Shown in pieces: positions 48,472 to 58,078 of a stretch of DNA of 64,000 nt. Under the pieces are notes generated by a model that made no database searches, had not been told where the DNA came from, and saw only the letters and a program-made list of their open reading frames with translations. The stretch is taken from the NCBI RefSeq assembly GCF_030408855.1, contig NZ_CP047358.1, forward strand, positions 2,356,001 to 2,420,000, read 5' to 3'. This DNA comes from Corynebacterium glaucum (GTDB lineage Bacteria; Actinomycetota; Actinomycetes; Mycobacteriales; Mycobacteriaceae). The stretch's first letter is position 1. Each line of letters starts with the position of its first letter. Made by a program: the position numbers and the translations under genes.

Positions 48472-49488
48472 CTATTCGACCCCGAAGAAGCGTCGGGAGC
48501 CAGAGGAAATGTCCGCCCTGCCGGTCAGGTACAGCAGCAGAGAAACTACTGCAGCGACTCCGCCAACGGCGGCGATGATCTCGACGCCGCGAATCACATC
48601 CGGATCGAATGCGAGATTGCGGGTGTCCATGAGTTCCCGAAGTGGAAGCACGAACAGGAACGGCACCATGAACGCGAAGTACTCCGTGCGCGGTGTGAGG
48701 CTCAACGCGATGGCACACACCGCGACGCCGATTACGGAGGCGGCGAGGTAGGCGCTGGCCGGGGCGTCGATAAGCAATGCGATGCCGACCGTGACCAGAG
48801 CGAACACTGCGTTAGCGACAACCGCAACCACTAGGGCGCGGATGGCCCATGTTCTCCTGGTTAGCCCGAAGCTGGAAGCGGTGGTCGGGAGCAAGCCCGG
48901 GCACGCAATGATGGAGTACCACGTGACCAGGATCGGGATGACGGCGACGAACTGGCGAACCGTGTCGTGGCCAATGAACGTGGCAAGCCAGCCGATCAGG
49001 ATGCTGACAAGGCCGAACCCCGCTGCGCGGGTGAGTACGGGCCGCCATATGACCGCCCACTCAAACGAGCCGCCAGAGGATGGTGCGCCCGCCAGAAGCG
49101 GAGCGCTCTCAGAGGAATCAGAACGCTCGCCATTGGGCAAGCACACCAGGCCCATAAAGATGCTCAACGCAAGGCTGGTCGCCGCGCAGACAATACCGAC
49201 CACATCAGCGCGTTGGGACAGGGCAATTGCACCGCAGATGGCTGCTGTGAACAGCACGGGCCAGATGATCACTTTTGCCGCTTGCGCGCGCGTCATCCCG
49301 AATGACTGCGCCATGTCCATCTCCGGGTAGAAGGCGATGAACACTGCTGGAGCTGCCACAGCAGCGGTCACCACTGCCACGATTGGCCTGCTTTGCGTCA
49401 CGTTTATGAACAAATAGGCGGCGAATACCGGGAGCGGGATGAAGCGGAGCCAAGGCCCGGCGCGGAATTGGAGCCAGAAGAACTGCAT
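48472..49488 (-). CDS. multi-helix membrane protein of a YtrA-type ABC transporter
   Basis: A 338-residue integral membrane protein with about nine hydrophobic helices and no enzyme motif. Its start follows the stop of the ATPase gene after one base, so it is the permease-like partner. A short cytoplasmic loop rich in Ser, Gly and Glu interrupts the middle (about 125-145). It resembles ABC-2-type permeases in layout only. It ends close to the rRNA promoter region. Confidence 0.7.
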   Translation of the reverse strand: MQFFWLQFRAGPWLRFIPLPVFAAYLFINVTQSRPIVAVVTAAVAAPAVFIAFYPEMDMAQSFGMTRAQAAKVIIWPVLFTAAICGAIALSQRADVVGIVCAATSLALSIFMGLVCLPNGERSDSSESAPLLAGAPSSGGSFEWAVIWRPVLTRAAGFGLVSILIGWLATFIGHDTVRQFVAVIPILVTWYSIIACPGLLPTTASSFGLTRRTWAIRALVVAVVANAVFALVTVGIALLIDAPASAYLAASVIGVAVCAIALSLTPRTEYFAFMVPFLFVLPLRELMDTRNLAFDPDVIRGVEIIAAVGGVAAVVSLLLYLTGRADISSGSRRFFGVE

Positions 49489-49489
49489 G

Positions 49490-50305
49490 CTAGGACACCT
49501 CCAGGTAGTGCTCGATGAGGTCGTCGAACCCAGCGGCGGTGACGCGGGAGCTCGAGCGGAGTTTCTCGGCATCCGCATAGGTCATCAGCTCGCGAGAGAA
49601 CACCGAACCTTCGCTTGCGCTGGCGACCAGGACATACTCATCGGTGTCGGTTGCGCTCACGTGCGCGGCGATCTGTCCGTCGCGGCCAAGGATGGCAGCG
49701 GTGTCGAGCACCTTTGCGGCGTCCTCGATGTGGTGGGTGGCCATGATGATCGTCCGCGCCGAATCCGCCTGTTCCAACAGGTGCCGGTAAAAGACGTCGG
49801 TGTTGTGCAGGTCTAGGCCGACATAGGGTTCGTCGAGAAGCAAAAGCTCCGTGCCCGAAGCCAAGCCGACGATGATGGCCACCATCGCACGCTGCCCGCG
49901 GGAGAGTCCGCCGAATGGGGTGCTCAGTGCGCCGTCGAGGGAGAAGTCGGCGATGAGGGTGTCTGCAATTGCTTGGTTCCAATGCGGGTAGCGCAGCGCC
50001 GCGCCCTTGAACACGTTGGCCACCGACCATGTGGGGTACGAAGTGTCGACGCCCGGAAGCGCGGTGCGGTCCATCACCCGCGCGTTGTCGAATGGGGTTT
50101 CGCCGAAAACCTCGACCTGACCGCCGGAGGGTTTGAGTTGGCCGCCGATGATGGAGAGCAGCGTCGATTTCCCGACGCCGTTGCGGCCGAGCAGACCGTG
50201 GATGCCGGGACCGAAGTTGAGATCAATGCCGTTGAGTACTGGTTTCTTGCCGAAGCTGCGCGTGAGCTCGCGCGTGTGAACGACGGCGTTTGGAGTGGGG
50301 TTCAC
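49490..50305 (-). CDS. ABC transporter ATPase (YtrB-like)
   Basis: A 271-residue ATPase with Walker A GLLGRNGVGKST, signature LSRGQRAMVAI (Arg in place of the usual Gly), Walker B LLLLDEPYVGLD and the switch His in IMATHHIEDAA. The C-terminal 60 residues extend beyond the core. It overlaps the regulator gene by four bases. GntR-ATPase-membrane protein operons of this kind respond to cell-wall antibiotics in other bacteria; here that is inference. Confidence 0.85.
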   Translation of the reverse strand: MNPTPNAVVHTRELTRSFGKKPVLNGIDLNFGPGIHGLLGRNGVGKSTLLSIIGGQLKPSGGQVEVFGETPFDNARVMDRTALPGVDTSYPTWSVANVFKGAALRYPHWNQAIADTLIADFSLDGALSTPFGGLSRGQRAMVAIIVGLASGTELLLLDEPYVGLDLHNTDVFYRHLLEQADSARTIIMATHHIEDAAKVLDTAAILGRDGQIAAHVSATDTDEYVLVASASEGSVFSRELMTYADAEKLRSSSRVTAAGFDDLIEHYLEVS

Positions 50306-50676
50306 TGGTACAGTCCTCTGCTTTCTGCGACGCGGTCGATGAGTTGGTGGAGGTCGGAGCGGGAGTAGCCGAGGTGCACGGCTTCGTCGATAAGCGGCGC
50401 AATGAATTCGCCGGCAAATGCTTCTCGACGGCTCTTCATAATGCGTTCCCGAGCCCCATCTGTGACAAACATGCCCAGGCCACGACGCTTTTCCAGCACG
50501 CCTGCGTCGACCAGAAGGCTCAAGCCCTTGCGCGCGGTAGCCGGGTTAATCTCGTGGAACTCCGCAAGCTGGTTCATCGAGGGTGCCTGTTGACCCGGCT
50601 GGAGGGTGCCATCAACGACGAGGTCTTCAACGAATCGGGCGACCTGGACGAACAGCGGTTCAGCCTCACTGTTCAT
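50302..50676 (-). CDS. GntR-family regulator, YtrA subfamily
   Basis: A 124-residue regulator. It has a GntR winged helix (PLFVQVARFVEDLVVDGTL, then PSMNQLAEFHEINPATARKGLSLLVDAGVLEKRRGLGMFV, recognisable by pattern) and only a short helical tail, the YtrA type. It is the first gene of the operon and probably represses it through the 22-bp palindrome at 50719-50740. ATG 50676 follows AAGGGGAA. Confidence 0.9.
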   Translation of the reverse strand: MNSEAEPLFVQVARFVEDLVVDGTLQPGQQAPSMNQLAEFHEINPATARKGLSLLVDAGVLEKRRGLGMFVTDGARERIMKSRREAFAGEFIAPLIDEAVHLGYSRSDLHQLIDRVAESRGLYQ

Positions 50677-50718
50677 AGATTTCCCCTTCCGCTGGGTCCT
50701 CAGGATTTCTGTTGGTTG

Positions 50719-50740
50719 GTTAGTTACTGCAGTAACTAAC
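50719..50740. promoter_or_regulatory. YtrA-type operator, perfect 22-bp palindrome
   Basis: GTTAGTTACTG and its exact reverse complement meet at the centre, 43 bases before the GntR gene start. On the minus strand TATATAG overlaps its upstream end, placing a -10 hexamer directly beside the palindrome so that regulator binding would block transcription. The rest of the gap up to 50903 holds no recognisable gene. Confidence 0.8.
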
Positions 50741-50903
50741 TATATAGCAATCCGGTAGGTGCATTGCAAGAGGGTTTTCAGCGTTTCGTTTCGAAATCGA
50801 CGTGGAACCTCATGGGAGATTCAGGCAGACTGGGGGTATCTAGACCCACGTCCGGGCCCAGAAATACGAAATTAGAAACGAAAAGAATCGGAATTTAGGA
50901 GCC

Positions 50904-52295
50904 ATGCTTGAACGAACACTGGTGTTCGTGGACACGTCGTACCTGCTCGCGAGTTTTTACAACTCGTGGGAGATCGGTGCCCGCGCACAGTTAGAAATTG
51001 ACCTTCCCGAGGTGGTCGCTTGCCTTGGAACCATGATCACCCAACAACTCAACCAGCCTGTCCACAGACAGTATTGGTACGACGGTATCCCGGACTCCGG
51101 CCCACACCGTTACCAGCGGGCATTGCGCGCCTGCGCAGGCGTGCAGCTGCGTACCGGCCAGCTCATTGAGTGGGGCGAGCGACGCACCCAGAAAGGCGTG
51201 GACACACGCCTGGTCGCTGACCTGGTACTTAATGCAACGCGCGAGCAGTTCAGCGACTTCGTGCTGGTCTCCGGCGACGCCGACATGATTCCCGGCGTGC
51301 AGGAAGCCGCAGACATGGGCGTACGCGTCCACTTGTACGGATTCGGCTGGGACTCAATGTCCTCGGCATTGCGCCACGCCTGTGACACCACCACGATCAT
51401 CGATCCGCGCGAAGACTTCACCGATGCGATGCAACTCCAGGTACTCGAGGGCCCGCTGCCGCCAACGATCCGGGAGCGCCCGCTGAACGACGCTGAGCCG
51501 GTGGACCAGGACCAAGGTCCGACTGCGGTTCCCGGGTACGGCCCGGACCCATTGCGAGCGCCCGAGACGGGTTCTGACCGAGCTAGTGGGGATGACGCGG
51601 CTAGTCAACAAATGCCGCGCGATCTCGCCCCGAGTCAGCGCAACATTGATCGCGCCATGCACGCAAGACCCGATGACGGCGATTGCGGCGAGTCAGAGTC
51701 GCCGGCACAACAGGCGGCGGACAGCGCTTCCGCTCACCCCTCCCCTGCCACCGTCGCTGAAGCCGCGCGTCGCTCCGAAGCTGCCCCGATTACCGGTACG
51801 AAGCCGTCGGATCAGCGCACGCATCCGCCGGCTGAGCCAGAGTCCAACGAACCCACCGAGGCGCAGGTTGAAGCGAACAATGAGACCAACCAGCCAGGCA
51901 ACCAATCGCTGACCAACCCGGAAACGGCAGATCGACCCAAGCCGGGCCCCAAACCGGCACCCAAGCCGTCCATGATGGCCCCACGGAGGAAACTACGCTC
52001 GCGCTACGTTCCGCTGCCGGAAGAGGTCTGGAGCTCAGCCGGGTTTCAAACCCCCTACGACGTGGGGCAACAGTACGCCACGTGGTGGTACGAAAATGCC
52101 GCCACTTCGGAGCAGCGCGACAAAGCGCACATGCTTTCCGGTGGCGGCTTACCGCCGGAGATTGATCGCCCGCTGCTGCAGTTCGCCTGCGAAACGCTCC
52201 ACGAATACACGCTGAGCGAAACTCAGCGGGTGAACCTGCGCGACGGATTCCACTCCGGCATCCGCGGAGTGCTTATCAACATCCAGCGTGGCTAA
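50904..52295 (+). CDS. NYN-domain protein with long disordered linker
   Basis: A 463-residue protein. Residues about 5-170 are a PIN-like NYN domain with acidic residues in VFVDTSYLLASF, GVDTRLVADLV and VLVSGDADMIPGV, the expected nuclease site. About 170 residues of Pro/Ser/Glu-rich, probably disordered sequence follow, then a folded C-terminal domain of about 90 residues (RSRYVPLPEEVWSSAGF, a LLQFACETLHEYTL stretch). NYN proteins are thought to act on RNA. The AGGAG before ATG 50904 is close to the start codon. Target unknown. Confidence 0.8.
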   Translation: MLERTLVFVDTSYLLASFYNSWEIGARAQLEIDLPEVVACLGTMITQQLNQPVHRQYWYDGIPDSGPHRYQRALRACAGVQLRTGQLIEWGERRTQKGVDTRLVADLVLNATREQFSDFVLVSGDADMIPGVQEAADMGVRVHLYGFGWDSMSSALRHACDTTTIIDPREDFTDAMQLQVLEGPLPPTIRERPLNDAEPVDQDQGPTAVPGYGPDPLRAPETGSDRASGDDAASQQMPRDLAPSQRNIDRAMHARPDDGDCGESESPAQQAADSASAHPSPATVAEAARRSEAAPITGTKPSDQRTHPPAEPESNEPTEAQVEANNETNQPGNQSLTNPETADRPKPGPKPAPKPSMMAPRRKLRSRYVPLPEEVWSSAGFQTPYDVGQQYATWWYENAATSEQRDKAHMLSGGGLPPEIDRPLLQFACETLHEYTLSETQRVNLRDGFHSGIRGVLINIQRG

Positions 52296-52331
52296 CCACG
52301 CGGCCGAAATGGCTGACGTGGCTAACGCGTC

Positions 52332-53315
52332 CTAGCGGTTGTCGCGGTCGGAGCGATTGTCTTCGTCGGCCACCGGCTGAGCGTCTACGACCTCGGCATC
52401 GTTAGCTTCGGAGCCCGCTTCCTGGGAGCTGGCTGGCTTGCTGTCGCCGGACAGGTACGCCTCCGCCTCAGAAAGCGTCGCGTTCTGATCCGGGCTGCCC
52501 TGCTGAGCGGCCTGGCCTGCCTGCGCCGCCTCCGCGTCGTCACCGGTCTCGATCGCACCCTGGGACACCACCTTGGTAGAGCCAGACTCCAGCTCACCGG
52601 CCATTGAAGCACGGATCTCCTCCAAACGGCTGGACGCTGCGACGTCGGTGCCAGCCGTCTCGATCTCCGCCATCCGGTCGCTCATGGAGTTCTTCGCAAT
52701 GTCCTGGGCGCCAAGAGCGTCGGCGTAGCGGCGCTCGATCTTGTCACGCACTCCGTCCAGGGTCGGCACACTGTCGTCGCCACCGAACTGGTTGATGGAG
52801 TCCATCGTACGGGTGGTCTGCTCCTGCATCTGTGCCTGGTTCAGCTGGGACTCGAGCTGGCTGACCTGGGACAGCTGCTCTTGCAGACGTGCCTCGGACT
52901 GCTGCTGCTGGGCCACTGCCTCGCGTGCCGCCTGGTCCGCCGCGGTATGAGCCTCGCGAGTCTGCGCCAGTTCCTGCTCAACAGCCACGAGCTGGGAAGC
53001 GAGCACCTCTGCGGTCGCGTTGAACTGCTGCGCCTTGTCCGCGTCACCCGAGCTCGTCGCTTTATCGGCCGCCTGCAGCGCAGTGCGGGCCTTGTTCTGT
53101 AGATCTTCCTGCTGCTTGATCAGGCGCTCCAACTTCATCTCCAGCTGGTTGCGGTTACCCACAATCGACGCAGCGTGCTGGGAAATCTCCTGGTGATTCT
53201 TCTTCGCAGCCGCGACCGCCTGCTGGATCTGCACCCTCGGGTCAGCGTTCTGATCGATCTGGTGCTCGAAGTTGGCCATGAGGTACTTCCAGCCCTTGGA
53301 AAACGGATTCGCCAT
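52332..53315 (-). CDS. pspA: PspA/IM30-family membrane-stress protein
   Basis: A 327-residue PspA homologue. The first 220 residues are long helices (AVAAAKKNHQEISQHAA and Gln/Glu-rich coiled coil), with ANPFSKGWKYLMANFEHQID as the amphipathic N-terminus that binds membranes. The acidic disordered C-terminal 100 residues are extra compared with E. coli PspA. The start ATG 53315 follows AAGGA. It is probably involved in maintaining the cell membrane under stress. No pspBC or sigma-factor gene is adjacent. Confidence 0.85.
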   Translation of the reverse strand: MANPFSKGWKYLMANFEHQIDQNADPRVQIQQAVAAAKKNHQEISQHAASIVGNRNQLEMKLERLIKQQEDLQNKARTALQAADKATSSGDADKAQQFNATAEVLASQLVAVEQELAQTREAHTAADQAAREAVAQQQQSEARLQEQLSQVSQLESQLNQAQMQEQTTRTMDSINQFGGDDSVPTLDGVRDKIERRYADALGAQDIAKNSMSDRMAEIETAGTDVAASSRLEEIRASMAGELESGSTKVVSQGAIETGDDAEAAQAGQAAQQGSPDQNATLSEAEAYLSGDSKPASSQEAGSEANDAEVVDAQPVADEDNRSDRDNR

Positions 53316-53388
53316 TGGTCTAAGTCCTTCCACTCGTCAAAAGATTGCGACCCAGTGTACGCACCACTTCCTGGCTACAGCATGCAAA

Positions 53389-53411
53389 AAGCCCCGCAAG
53401 CAGCGGGGCTT
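53389..53411 (-). terminator. terminator after the thioredoxin gene
   Basis: A nine-base perfect stem (AAGCCCCGC with GCGGGGCTT, loop AAGCA) followed on the minus strand by TTTTTGC. It lies 30 bases after the thioredoxin stop. Confidence 0.85.
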
Positions 53412-53441
53412 TGCTAGGTCAAATCGACGTAGTACTGGCGT

Positions 53442-53834
53442 TTACTGCACAGCTTCGTCGTCATTGTCGTCTCCGGCCTGCTGTGCCTCGACCTGGCGGC
53501 GGACATCGTCCATATCCAAGCCCTTCACCTGCTGCACCAAGTCTTCCAGCGCGGCTTCCGGTAGCGAACCGGCGTTGCGGAACACCAGGATGCCGTCGCG
53601 GAAGGCCATCAGTGTCGGAATCGCCTGAATCTCCAGGGCCGCGGCGAGCCCCTGGTTCGCCTCGGTATCAAGCTTCGCAAAGGTTACGTCAGGGTGCGCC
53701 TCAGAGACCTTCTCGTAAACCGGAGCAAACTGGCGGCAGGGGCCGCACCAGGATGCCCATGCGTCGACCATAACGATGCCGTCGGCACCCACTGCCTGCT
53801 CAAAGGTGTTTTCGTTCACGTCAACCGTGCTCAA
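53442..53834 (-). CDS. thioredoxin-fold protein
   Basis: A 130-residue thioredoxin with the active site WCGPC at about residues 29-33 and the cis-Pro in AIPTLMAF. The C-terminal 25 residues are an acidic Asp/Glu-rich tail beyond the usual 105 residues. It is cytoplasmic (no signal). The start is ATG 53834, with AAGGAGAA upstream. It is divergent from the copper module after a 113-base gap. This is probably not the main TrxA, which in actinobacteria normally sits beside trxB near oriC. Confidence 0.9.
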   Translation of the reverse strand: MSTVDVNENTFEQAVGADGIVMVDAWASWCGPCRQFAPVYEKVSEAHPDVTFAKLDTEANQGLAAALEIQAIPTLMAFRDGILVFRNAGSLPEAALEDLVQQVKGLDMDDVRRQVEAQQAGDDNDDEAVQ

Positions 53835-53947
53835 CTTATTCTCCTTCGCGTCTATTTGTTATCGTGCCAACTACTTAAACGGTACCAGGGGCGAAGAGAT
53901 TCCCCGCCGGGCATTTTCCGCCCTTTACCAGAGAGGACGCAGTTGCA

Positions 53948-54148
53948 GTGACCAAGAACTACCGCATCACAGGTCCGTCGACCGAAGCCGCTGTCGATTC
54001 GCTCATCGACGAGGTCACGCTCATCGAAGGCACCCACACCGTCGATGTCGACACTGACCGCGGGGTCATGACCGTGATGGGCGAGGACTTCTCCAGCGAG
54101 GAAATCGCGCAGGCTGCGAAAAACGCAGGGTTCGCACTCGCCGAGTAG
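53948..54148 (+). CDS. HMA-like small protein lacking the metal-binding cysteines
   Basis: A 66-residue protein with the heavy-metal-associated fold pattern (beta strand RITGPST, helix DSLIDEVTLIEG, then HTVDVDTDRGVMTVMG and EEIAQAAKNAGFAL). Where CopZ has C-x-x-C this protein has Ser-Thr-Glu-Ala, so it should not bind copper the usual way. It is the same length as CopZ, which follows after 45 bases. Start GTG 53948. It may be a decayed duplicate or a partner of CopZ/CopA. Confidence 0.65.
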   Translation: MTKNYRITGPSTEAAVDSLIDEVTLIEGTHTVDVDTDRGVMTVMGEDFSSEEIAQAAKNAGFALAE

Positions 54149-54193
54149 CATCGGGAGCAGATTGCTTCACGACGACTACGAGGAGGATCACTA

Positions 54194-54394
54194 ATGGCTA
54201 CCCAGACCTACAACGTTGAAGGCATGACCTGTGGCCACTGCGAGCTGAGTGTTCAGGAGGAGATCTCCGAGATCGCTGGCGTGACCGGCGTCAAGGCTGA
54301 CCACGCTTCCGGCAACGTCGAGGTGACAGGCGAGGGCTACACCGACGAGCAGATCGCTGCAGCCGTCGAAGAGGCTGGCTACAAGCTCGCGTAG
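54194..54394 (+). CDS. copZ: copper chaperone
   Basis: A 66-residue HMA-domain chaperone with GMTCGHCELSV; the Cys pair CGHC at residues 13-16 binds Cu(I) and passes it to CopA. GAGGA lies before ATG 54194. It is followed by a terminator hairpin at 54408-54439 and then by copA with its own -10 sequence, so the genes form one regulon but perhaps two transcripts. Confidence 0.93.
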   Translation: MATQTYNVEGMTCGHCELSVQEEISEIAGVTGVKADHASGNVEVTGEGYTDEQIAAAVEEAGYKLA

Positions 54395-54407
54395 TGATTC
54401 CCCGCCG

Positions 54408-54439
54408 AAGGCCCGTTTCGCTCAGCGCGAACGGGCCTT
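54408..54439 (+). terminator. hairpin between copZ and copA
   Basis: AAGGCCCGTT pairs with AACGGGCCTT, with a nearly complementary inner CGC/GCG and loop TCA. It is followed by G-TT-C-A-T, only a weak U-tract, so it may be a partial terminator that lets some readthrough reach copA. Confidence 0.6.
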
Positions 54440-54444
54440 GTTCA

Positions 54445-54450
54445 TATAAT
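54445..54450 (+). promoter_or_regulatory. perfect -10 hexamer before copA
   Basis: TATAAT, 22 bases before the copA ATG. No good -35 hexamer lies 17 bases upstream, because that position is inside the terminator hairpin, so an activator or an extended -10 would be needed. No CsoR-type copper operator was recognised. Confidence 0.5.
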
Positions 54451-54472
54451 TTTGCGGGCATATGGTGGGAAT

Positions 54473-56713
54473 ATGACCACACCCGAGAGCACAGCGCTCC
54501 AGCACATCGAGCTGGGCGTGACGGGTATGACCTGCACGTCCTGCTCGTCGCGTGTGCAGCGCAAACTGAACAAAGTTGACGGTGTCGATGCCACGGTGAA
54601 CTACTCCACCGAGACCGCCACCATTGATTACGACCCGGGCAAGACATCCCCGGACGAACTGATCGAGGTCGTGCGCCAGTCCGGCTACGACGCGTACGAC
54701 ATGACGCCGAAGCCTGAGATGGACGCTGGCAACGAGGCGTCGATAAGCGATGAAGCTCGAGACAACGAAGCTGAAAGCTTGAAGCGAACCATAATTTGGT
54801 CGGCGCTGGTTGCTGTGCCGGTGATGCTGGTGTCGATGATTCCGGCGCTGCAGTTCACGTACTGGCAATGGGCGGTGTTCGCGGCAACGACTTTGGTGTA
54901 TTTCGCGGCTGGGTCGGTGTTTCACCGTTCGGCGCTGCTGAATCTGCGCCACGGCAGCTTTACGATGGACACGCTGGTGTCGCTGGGCACGACCGCGGCG
55001 TACCTGTGGTCGATTTACGCGCTGTTTTTCGGCGGCGCCGGCGAGCCGGGCATGACCATGGAGATGGCGATCCTGCCCGAGGACACGCACATGAACGAGA
55101 TCTACCTTGAGACAGTGTGCGTGGTGATCACGTTCCTGCTGCTCGGGCGTTGGTTTGAGGTGAAGGCGAAGGGGCAGAGCTCGGAGGCGCTGCGCTCGCT
55201 GCTGGACATGGGCGCAAAGGACGCGGCGGTGCTGCGCGACGGCAAAGAGGTGCGCGTGCCCATTGGGCAGCTGGCTGTGGGTGAGCAGTTCGTGGTGCGT
55301 CCAGGCGAGAAGATTGCCACAGACGGGCGCGTGGTGTCCGGGCACTCGGCGATCGACGAGTCGATGCTCACCGGCGAATCGGTGCCCGCCGAGGTGGCGG
55401 AGGGCTCGCTGGTCACCGGCGCGACGCTGAATACGTCGGGTCGCCTGGTGGTCGAGGCGACGCGCGTGGGTTCGGACACCACGCTGGCGCAGATGGGCCA
55501 ACTGGTCAAGGACGCCCAGTCCGGTCAGGCTCCGGTGCAGCGGCTGGTGGACCGGATTTCGCAGATCTTCGTGCCGACGGTGATCGCAATTTCGCTGCTT
55601 GCGCTGGTGGGCCACCTGTTGGCCGGCCACAGCACGGCGCACGCGTTCACCGCGGCGGTGGCGGTGCTGATCATCGCCTGCCCGTGCGCGTTGGGTCTGG
55701 CCACGCCGACCGCGATTCTGGTGGGCACCGGTCGCGGCGCGCAGTTGGGGCTTCTGATCAAAGGCCCCGAAGTGCTCGAATCCACCCGCGAGGCTGACAC
55801 GATCGTGCTAGACAAGACCGGCACCGTGACCAGCGGGGAGATGCAGGTGACCGATGTCGTGCCGGCTTCCGGCTGGACCGCTGAAGCGGTGCACCGTCTC
55901 GCCGCGGGCGTCGAGGCACAGTCGGAACACCCGATTGCCCAAGCCATCGCGGCGGGTGTCGCGGCACCCGAGGCTTTAGGTTTCGAAAACGAGCCAGGTG
56001 TTGGGGCCAAGGCGCTTGTCGACGGCACTTTGGTCCGCGTCGGCCGCCCCCAGGCGGATCTGGGTTCCCTGCGCGGCGCATTCGAGGACGCGGAGACCGC
56101 CGGCGGTACTGCCGTTGCCGTGGAGGTGGATGGCGAGGTGGCCGGCGTGATTGCGGTACGCGACACGGTGAAGCGCGATTCCGCTGCGGCCATCTCGCGG
56201 CTACGCGAGCTGGGGCTTACCCCGCACCTACTCACTGGCGATAACGAGGGCGCCGCACTGGCGGTCGCCCGCGAAGTGGGCATCGACGCCGCAGACGTGA
56301 CGGCAGGTGTAATGCCGTCCGACAAGGTCGACGTTGTGCGCGGGTTGCAAGACAAGGGCCACAACGTTGCGATGGTCGGCGATGGCGTGAACGATGCCGC
56401 TGCCCTCGCGACCGCCGATCTCGGCCTTGCAATGGGTGCCGGTTCGGACGTTGCTATTGAGGCATCCGACATCACGCTCATGCGCGACTCGCTCGGCTCG
56501 GCGGTTGACGGTATCCGTCTGTCACGCAAGACGCTGCAGACTATCAAGGGCAACCTGTTCTGGGCCTTTGCCTACAACGTGCTGCTCATCCCGGTTGCCG
56601 CGCTCGGGTTCCTGAATCCGATGCTGGCCGGGATTGCGATGGCGTTCTCGTCTGTGTTCGTCGTCACAAACTCCCTCCGGTTGCGGGGCTTTAAGGCAGA
56701 ATTTGGCGGGTGA
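54473..56713 (+). CDS. copA: Cu(I)-exporting P1B-type ATPase
   Basis: A 746-residue copper pump. One N-terminal HMA domain has CTSC at about residues 21-24. The membrane part includes [14 protein letters not shown] with the CPC metal site; catalytic motifs are [13 protein letters not shown] (phosphorylated Asp), SEHPIAQAI and [13 protein letters not shown] 25-residue acidic linker after the HMA domain carries one copy of the dispersed 11-mer CGTCGATAAGC. It exports Cu(I) from the cytoplasm. GTGGGAATATG gives only a weak ribosome site. The stop overlaps the following MFS gene. Confidence 0.94.
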   Translation: MTTPESTALQHIELGVTGMTCTSCSSRVQRKLNKVDGVDATVNYSTETATIDYDPGKTSPDELIEVVRQSGYDAYDMTPKPEMDAGNEASISDEARDNEAESLKRTIIWSALVAVPVMLVSMIPALQFTYWQWAVFAATTLVYFAAGSVFHRSALLNLRHGSFTMDTLVSLGTTAAYLWSIYALFFGGAGEPGMTMEMAILPEDTHMNEIYLETVCVVITFLLLGRWFEVKAKGQSSEALRSLLDMGAKDAAVLRDGKEVRVPIGQLAVGEQFVVRPGEKIATDGRVVSGHSAIDESMLTGESVPAEVAEGSLVTGATLNTSGRLVVEATRVGSDTTLAQMGQLVKDAQSGQAPVQRLVDRISQIFVPTVIAISLLALVGHLLAGHSTAHAFTAAVAVLIIACPCALGLATPTAILVGTGRGAQLGLLIKGPEVLESTREADTIVLDKTGTVTSGEMQVTDVVPASGWTAEAVHRLAAGVEAQSEHPIAQAIAAGVAAPEALGFENEPGVGAKALVDGTLVRVGRPQADLGSLRGAFEDAETAGGTAVAVEVDGEVAGVIAVRDTVKRDSAAAISRLRELGLTPHLLTGDNEGAALAVAREVGIDAADVTAGVMPSDKVDVVRGLQDKGHNVAMVGDGVNDAAALATADLGLAMGAGSDVAIEASDITLMRDSLGSAVDGIRLSRKTLQTIKGNLFWAFAYNVLLIPVAALGFLNPMLAGIAMAFSSVFVVTNSLRLRGFKAEFGG

Positions 56714-58056
56714 CAAACCCTGAGCAACACCTGTCAGCTGCCGCGGCCGATGGCCGCGCGCTGACCCGCACCGAGCGCCTCGACCGGCTGCCCGTAACAC
56801 CTAAACACAAGCGCCTTCTCCTCGGATCCGGTCTCGGCTGGGCGCTGGACGCGATGGACATCGGCCTGGTGTCCTTCATCATCGCCGCACTTGCCGTCCA
56901 CTGGGAGCTGGGCAAGTCCACGACCTCTTGGATCGCCTCCGTCGGCTTCATCGGCATGGCCATTGGCGCGTCTCTCGCAGGCCTGCTGGCGGACAAGATC
57001 GGCCGCCGCCAGGTGTTCGCGGCGACGCTACTGATCTACGGCATCGCCACCGGCGCTTCGGCGCTCGCCTCCTCCGTGGGCATGCTCATGGTGTTCCGCT
57101 TCATCGTGGGTCTCGGCCTCGGTGGCGAGCTGCCCGTGGCCTCCACGCTGGTCAGCGAGTTCTCACCCCGCCGCGTGCGCGGCCGAATGGTAGTCATCCT
57201 CGAGGCGTTCTGGGCCGTGGGATGGATCCTGGCCGCAATCATCGGCACCTTTGTTGTTGCGCAGAGCGAAAACGGCTGGCGCTGGGGTCTCGCGCTCGGC
57301 GCGGTGCCCGCGCTGTACGCGATCTACGTGCGCATGGGCCTTCCTGAGTCGGTGCGCTTCCTCGAATCCAAGGGTCGCCATGAGGAAGCCGAGCAGATTG
57401 TCCGCGAGTTCGAGGCGGAGGCCGACCCGTCCGAGTACGACAAGTCTACTCCGCCAGAGGAGACGCCAATCCGCGGCGGCATCTGGGGCCCCGACCTGCG
57501 CAAGCGCACCGCCGCGTTCTGGATCGTGTGGTTCTGCGTCTCGCTCTCCTACTACGGTGCCTTCACCTGGATCCCGTCGCTGCTGGTCGGCCAAGGTTTC
57601 ACGCTCGTGCGCTCGTTCAGCTTCACGCTGATCATCACCTTGGCCCAGCTGCCGGGCTACGCCGTGGCTGCCTGGCTCATCGAGGTCTGGGGGCGCCGTA
57701 TGACCCTGTCGGTCTTCCTCGGAGGCTCAGCAGCCTCCGCCCTGTTGTACGGAATGGCAGCGGCGGAGTGGCAGATCATCGCGGCCGGCTGCCTGCTGTC
57801 CTTCTTCAACCTTGGCGCGTGGGGCGCGCTTTACGCGATTGGCCCGGAACTATACCCCACCCACATCCGCGCCACCGGTACAGGCGCGGGCGCGTCCTTC
57901 GGCCGCATCGGATCGATTCTCGCGCCACTGATTGTTCCGCCGGTGCTCGCCTTCGGCGGCAACATCGCGGTGTTCAGCGTCTTCGCCGCCGCGTTCGCGG
58001 TGGCGTGCATCGCTGCTTTCACCCTGCCGGAGCAAAAGGGCGTCGCGCTGGCTTAA
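56710..58056 (+). CDS. MFS transporter, NiaP-like organic acid/vitamin porter
   Basis: A 448-residue MFS protein of the sugar-porter-like group. It shows [15 protein letters not shown] in the first helix, [13 protein letters not shown] in loop 2-3, and [22 protein letters not shown] in the centre (pattern of sequence-specific substrate porters). Closest known relatives by pattern are the niacin transporter NiaP and aromatic-acid porters. Start GTG 56710 overlaps the copA stop by four bases, so it is coupled to copA although a metal role is not evident. Confidence 0.78.
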   Translation: MTNPEQHLSAAAADGRALTRTERLDRLPVTPKHKRLLLGSGLGWALDAMDIGLVSFIIAALAVHWELGKSTTSWIASVGFIGMAIGASLAGLLADKIGRRQVFAATLLIYGIATGASALASSVGMLMVFRFIVGLGLGGELPVASTLVSEFSPRRVRGRMVVILEAFWAVGWILAAIIGTFVVAQSENGWRWGLALGAVPALYAIYVRMGLPESVRFLESKGRHEEAEQIVREFEAEADPSEYDKSTPPEETPIRGGIWGPDLRKRTAAFWIVWFCVSLSYYGAFTWIPSLLVGQGFTLVRSFSFTLIITLAQLPGYAVAAWLIEVWGRRMTLSVFLGGSAASALLYGMAAAEWQIIAAGCLLSFFNLGAWGALYAIGPELYPTHIRATGTGAGASFGRIGSILAPLIVPPVLAFGGNIAVFSVFAAAFAVACIAAFTLPEQKGVALA

Positions 58057-58078
58057 GCGCTGCCGTCGCTAGGCACGC

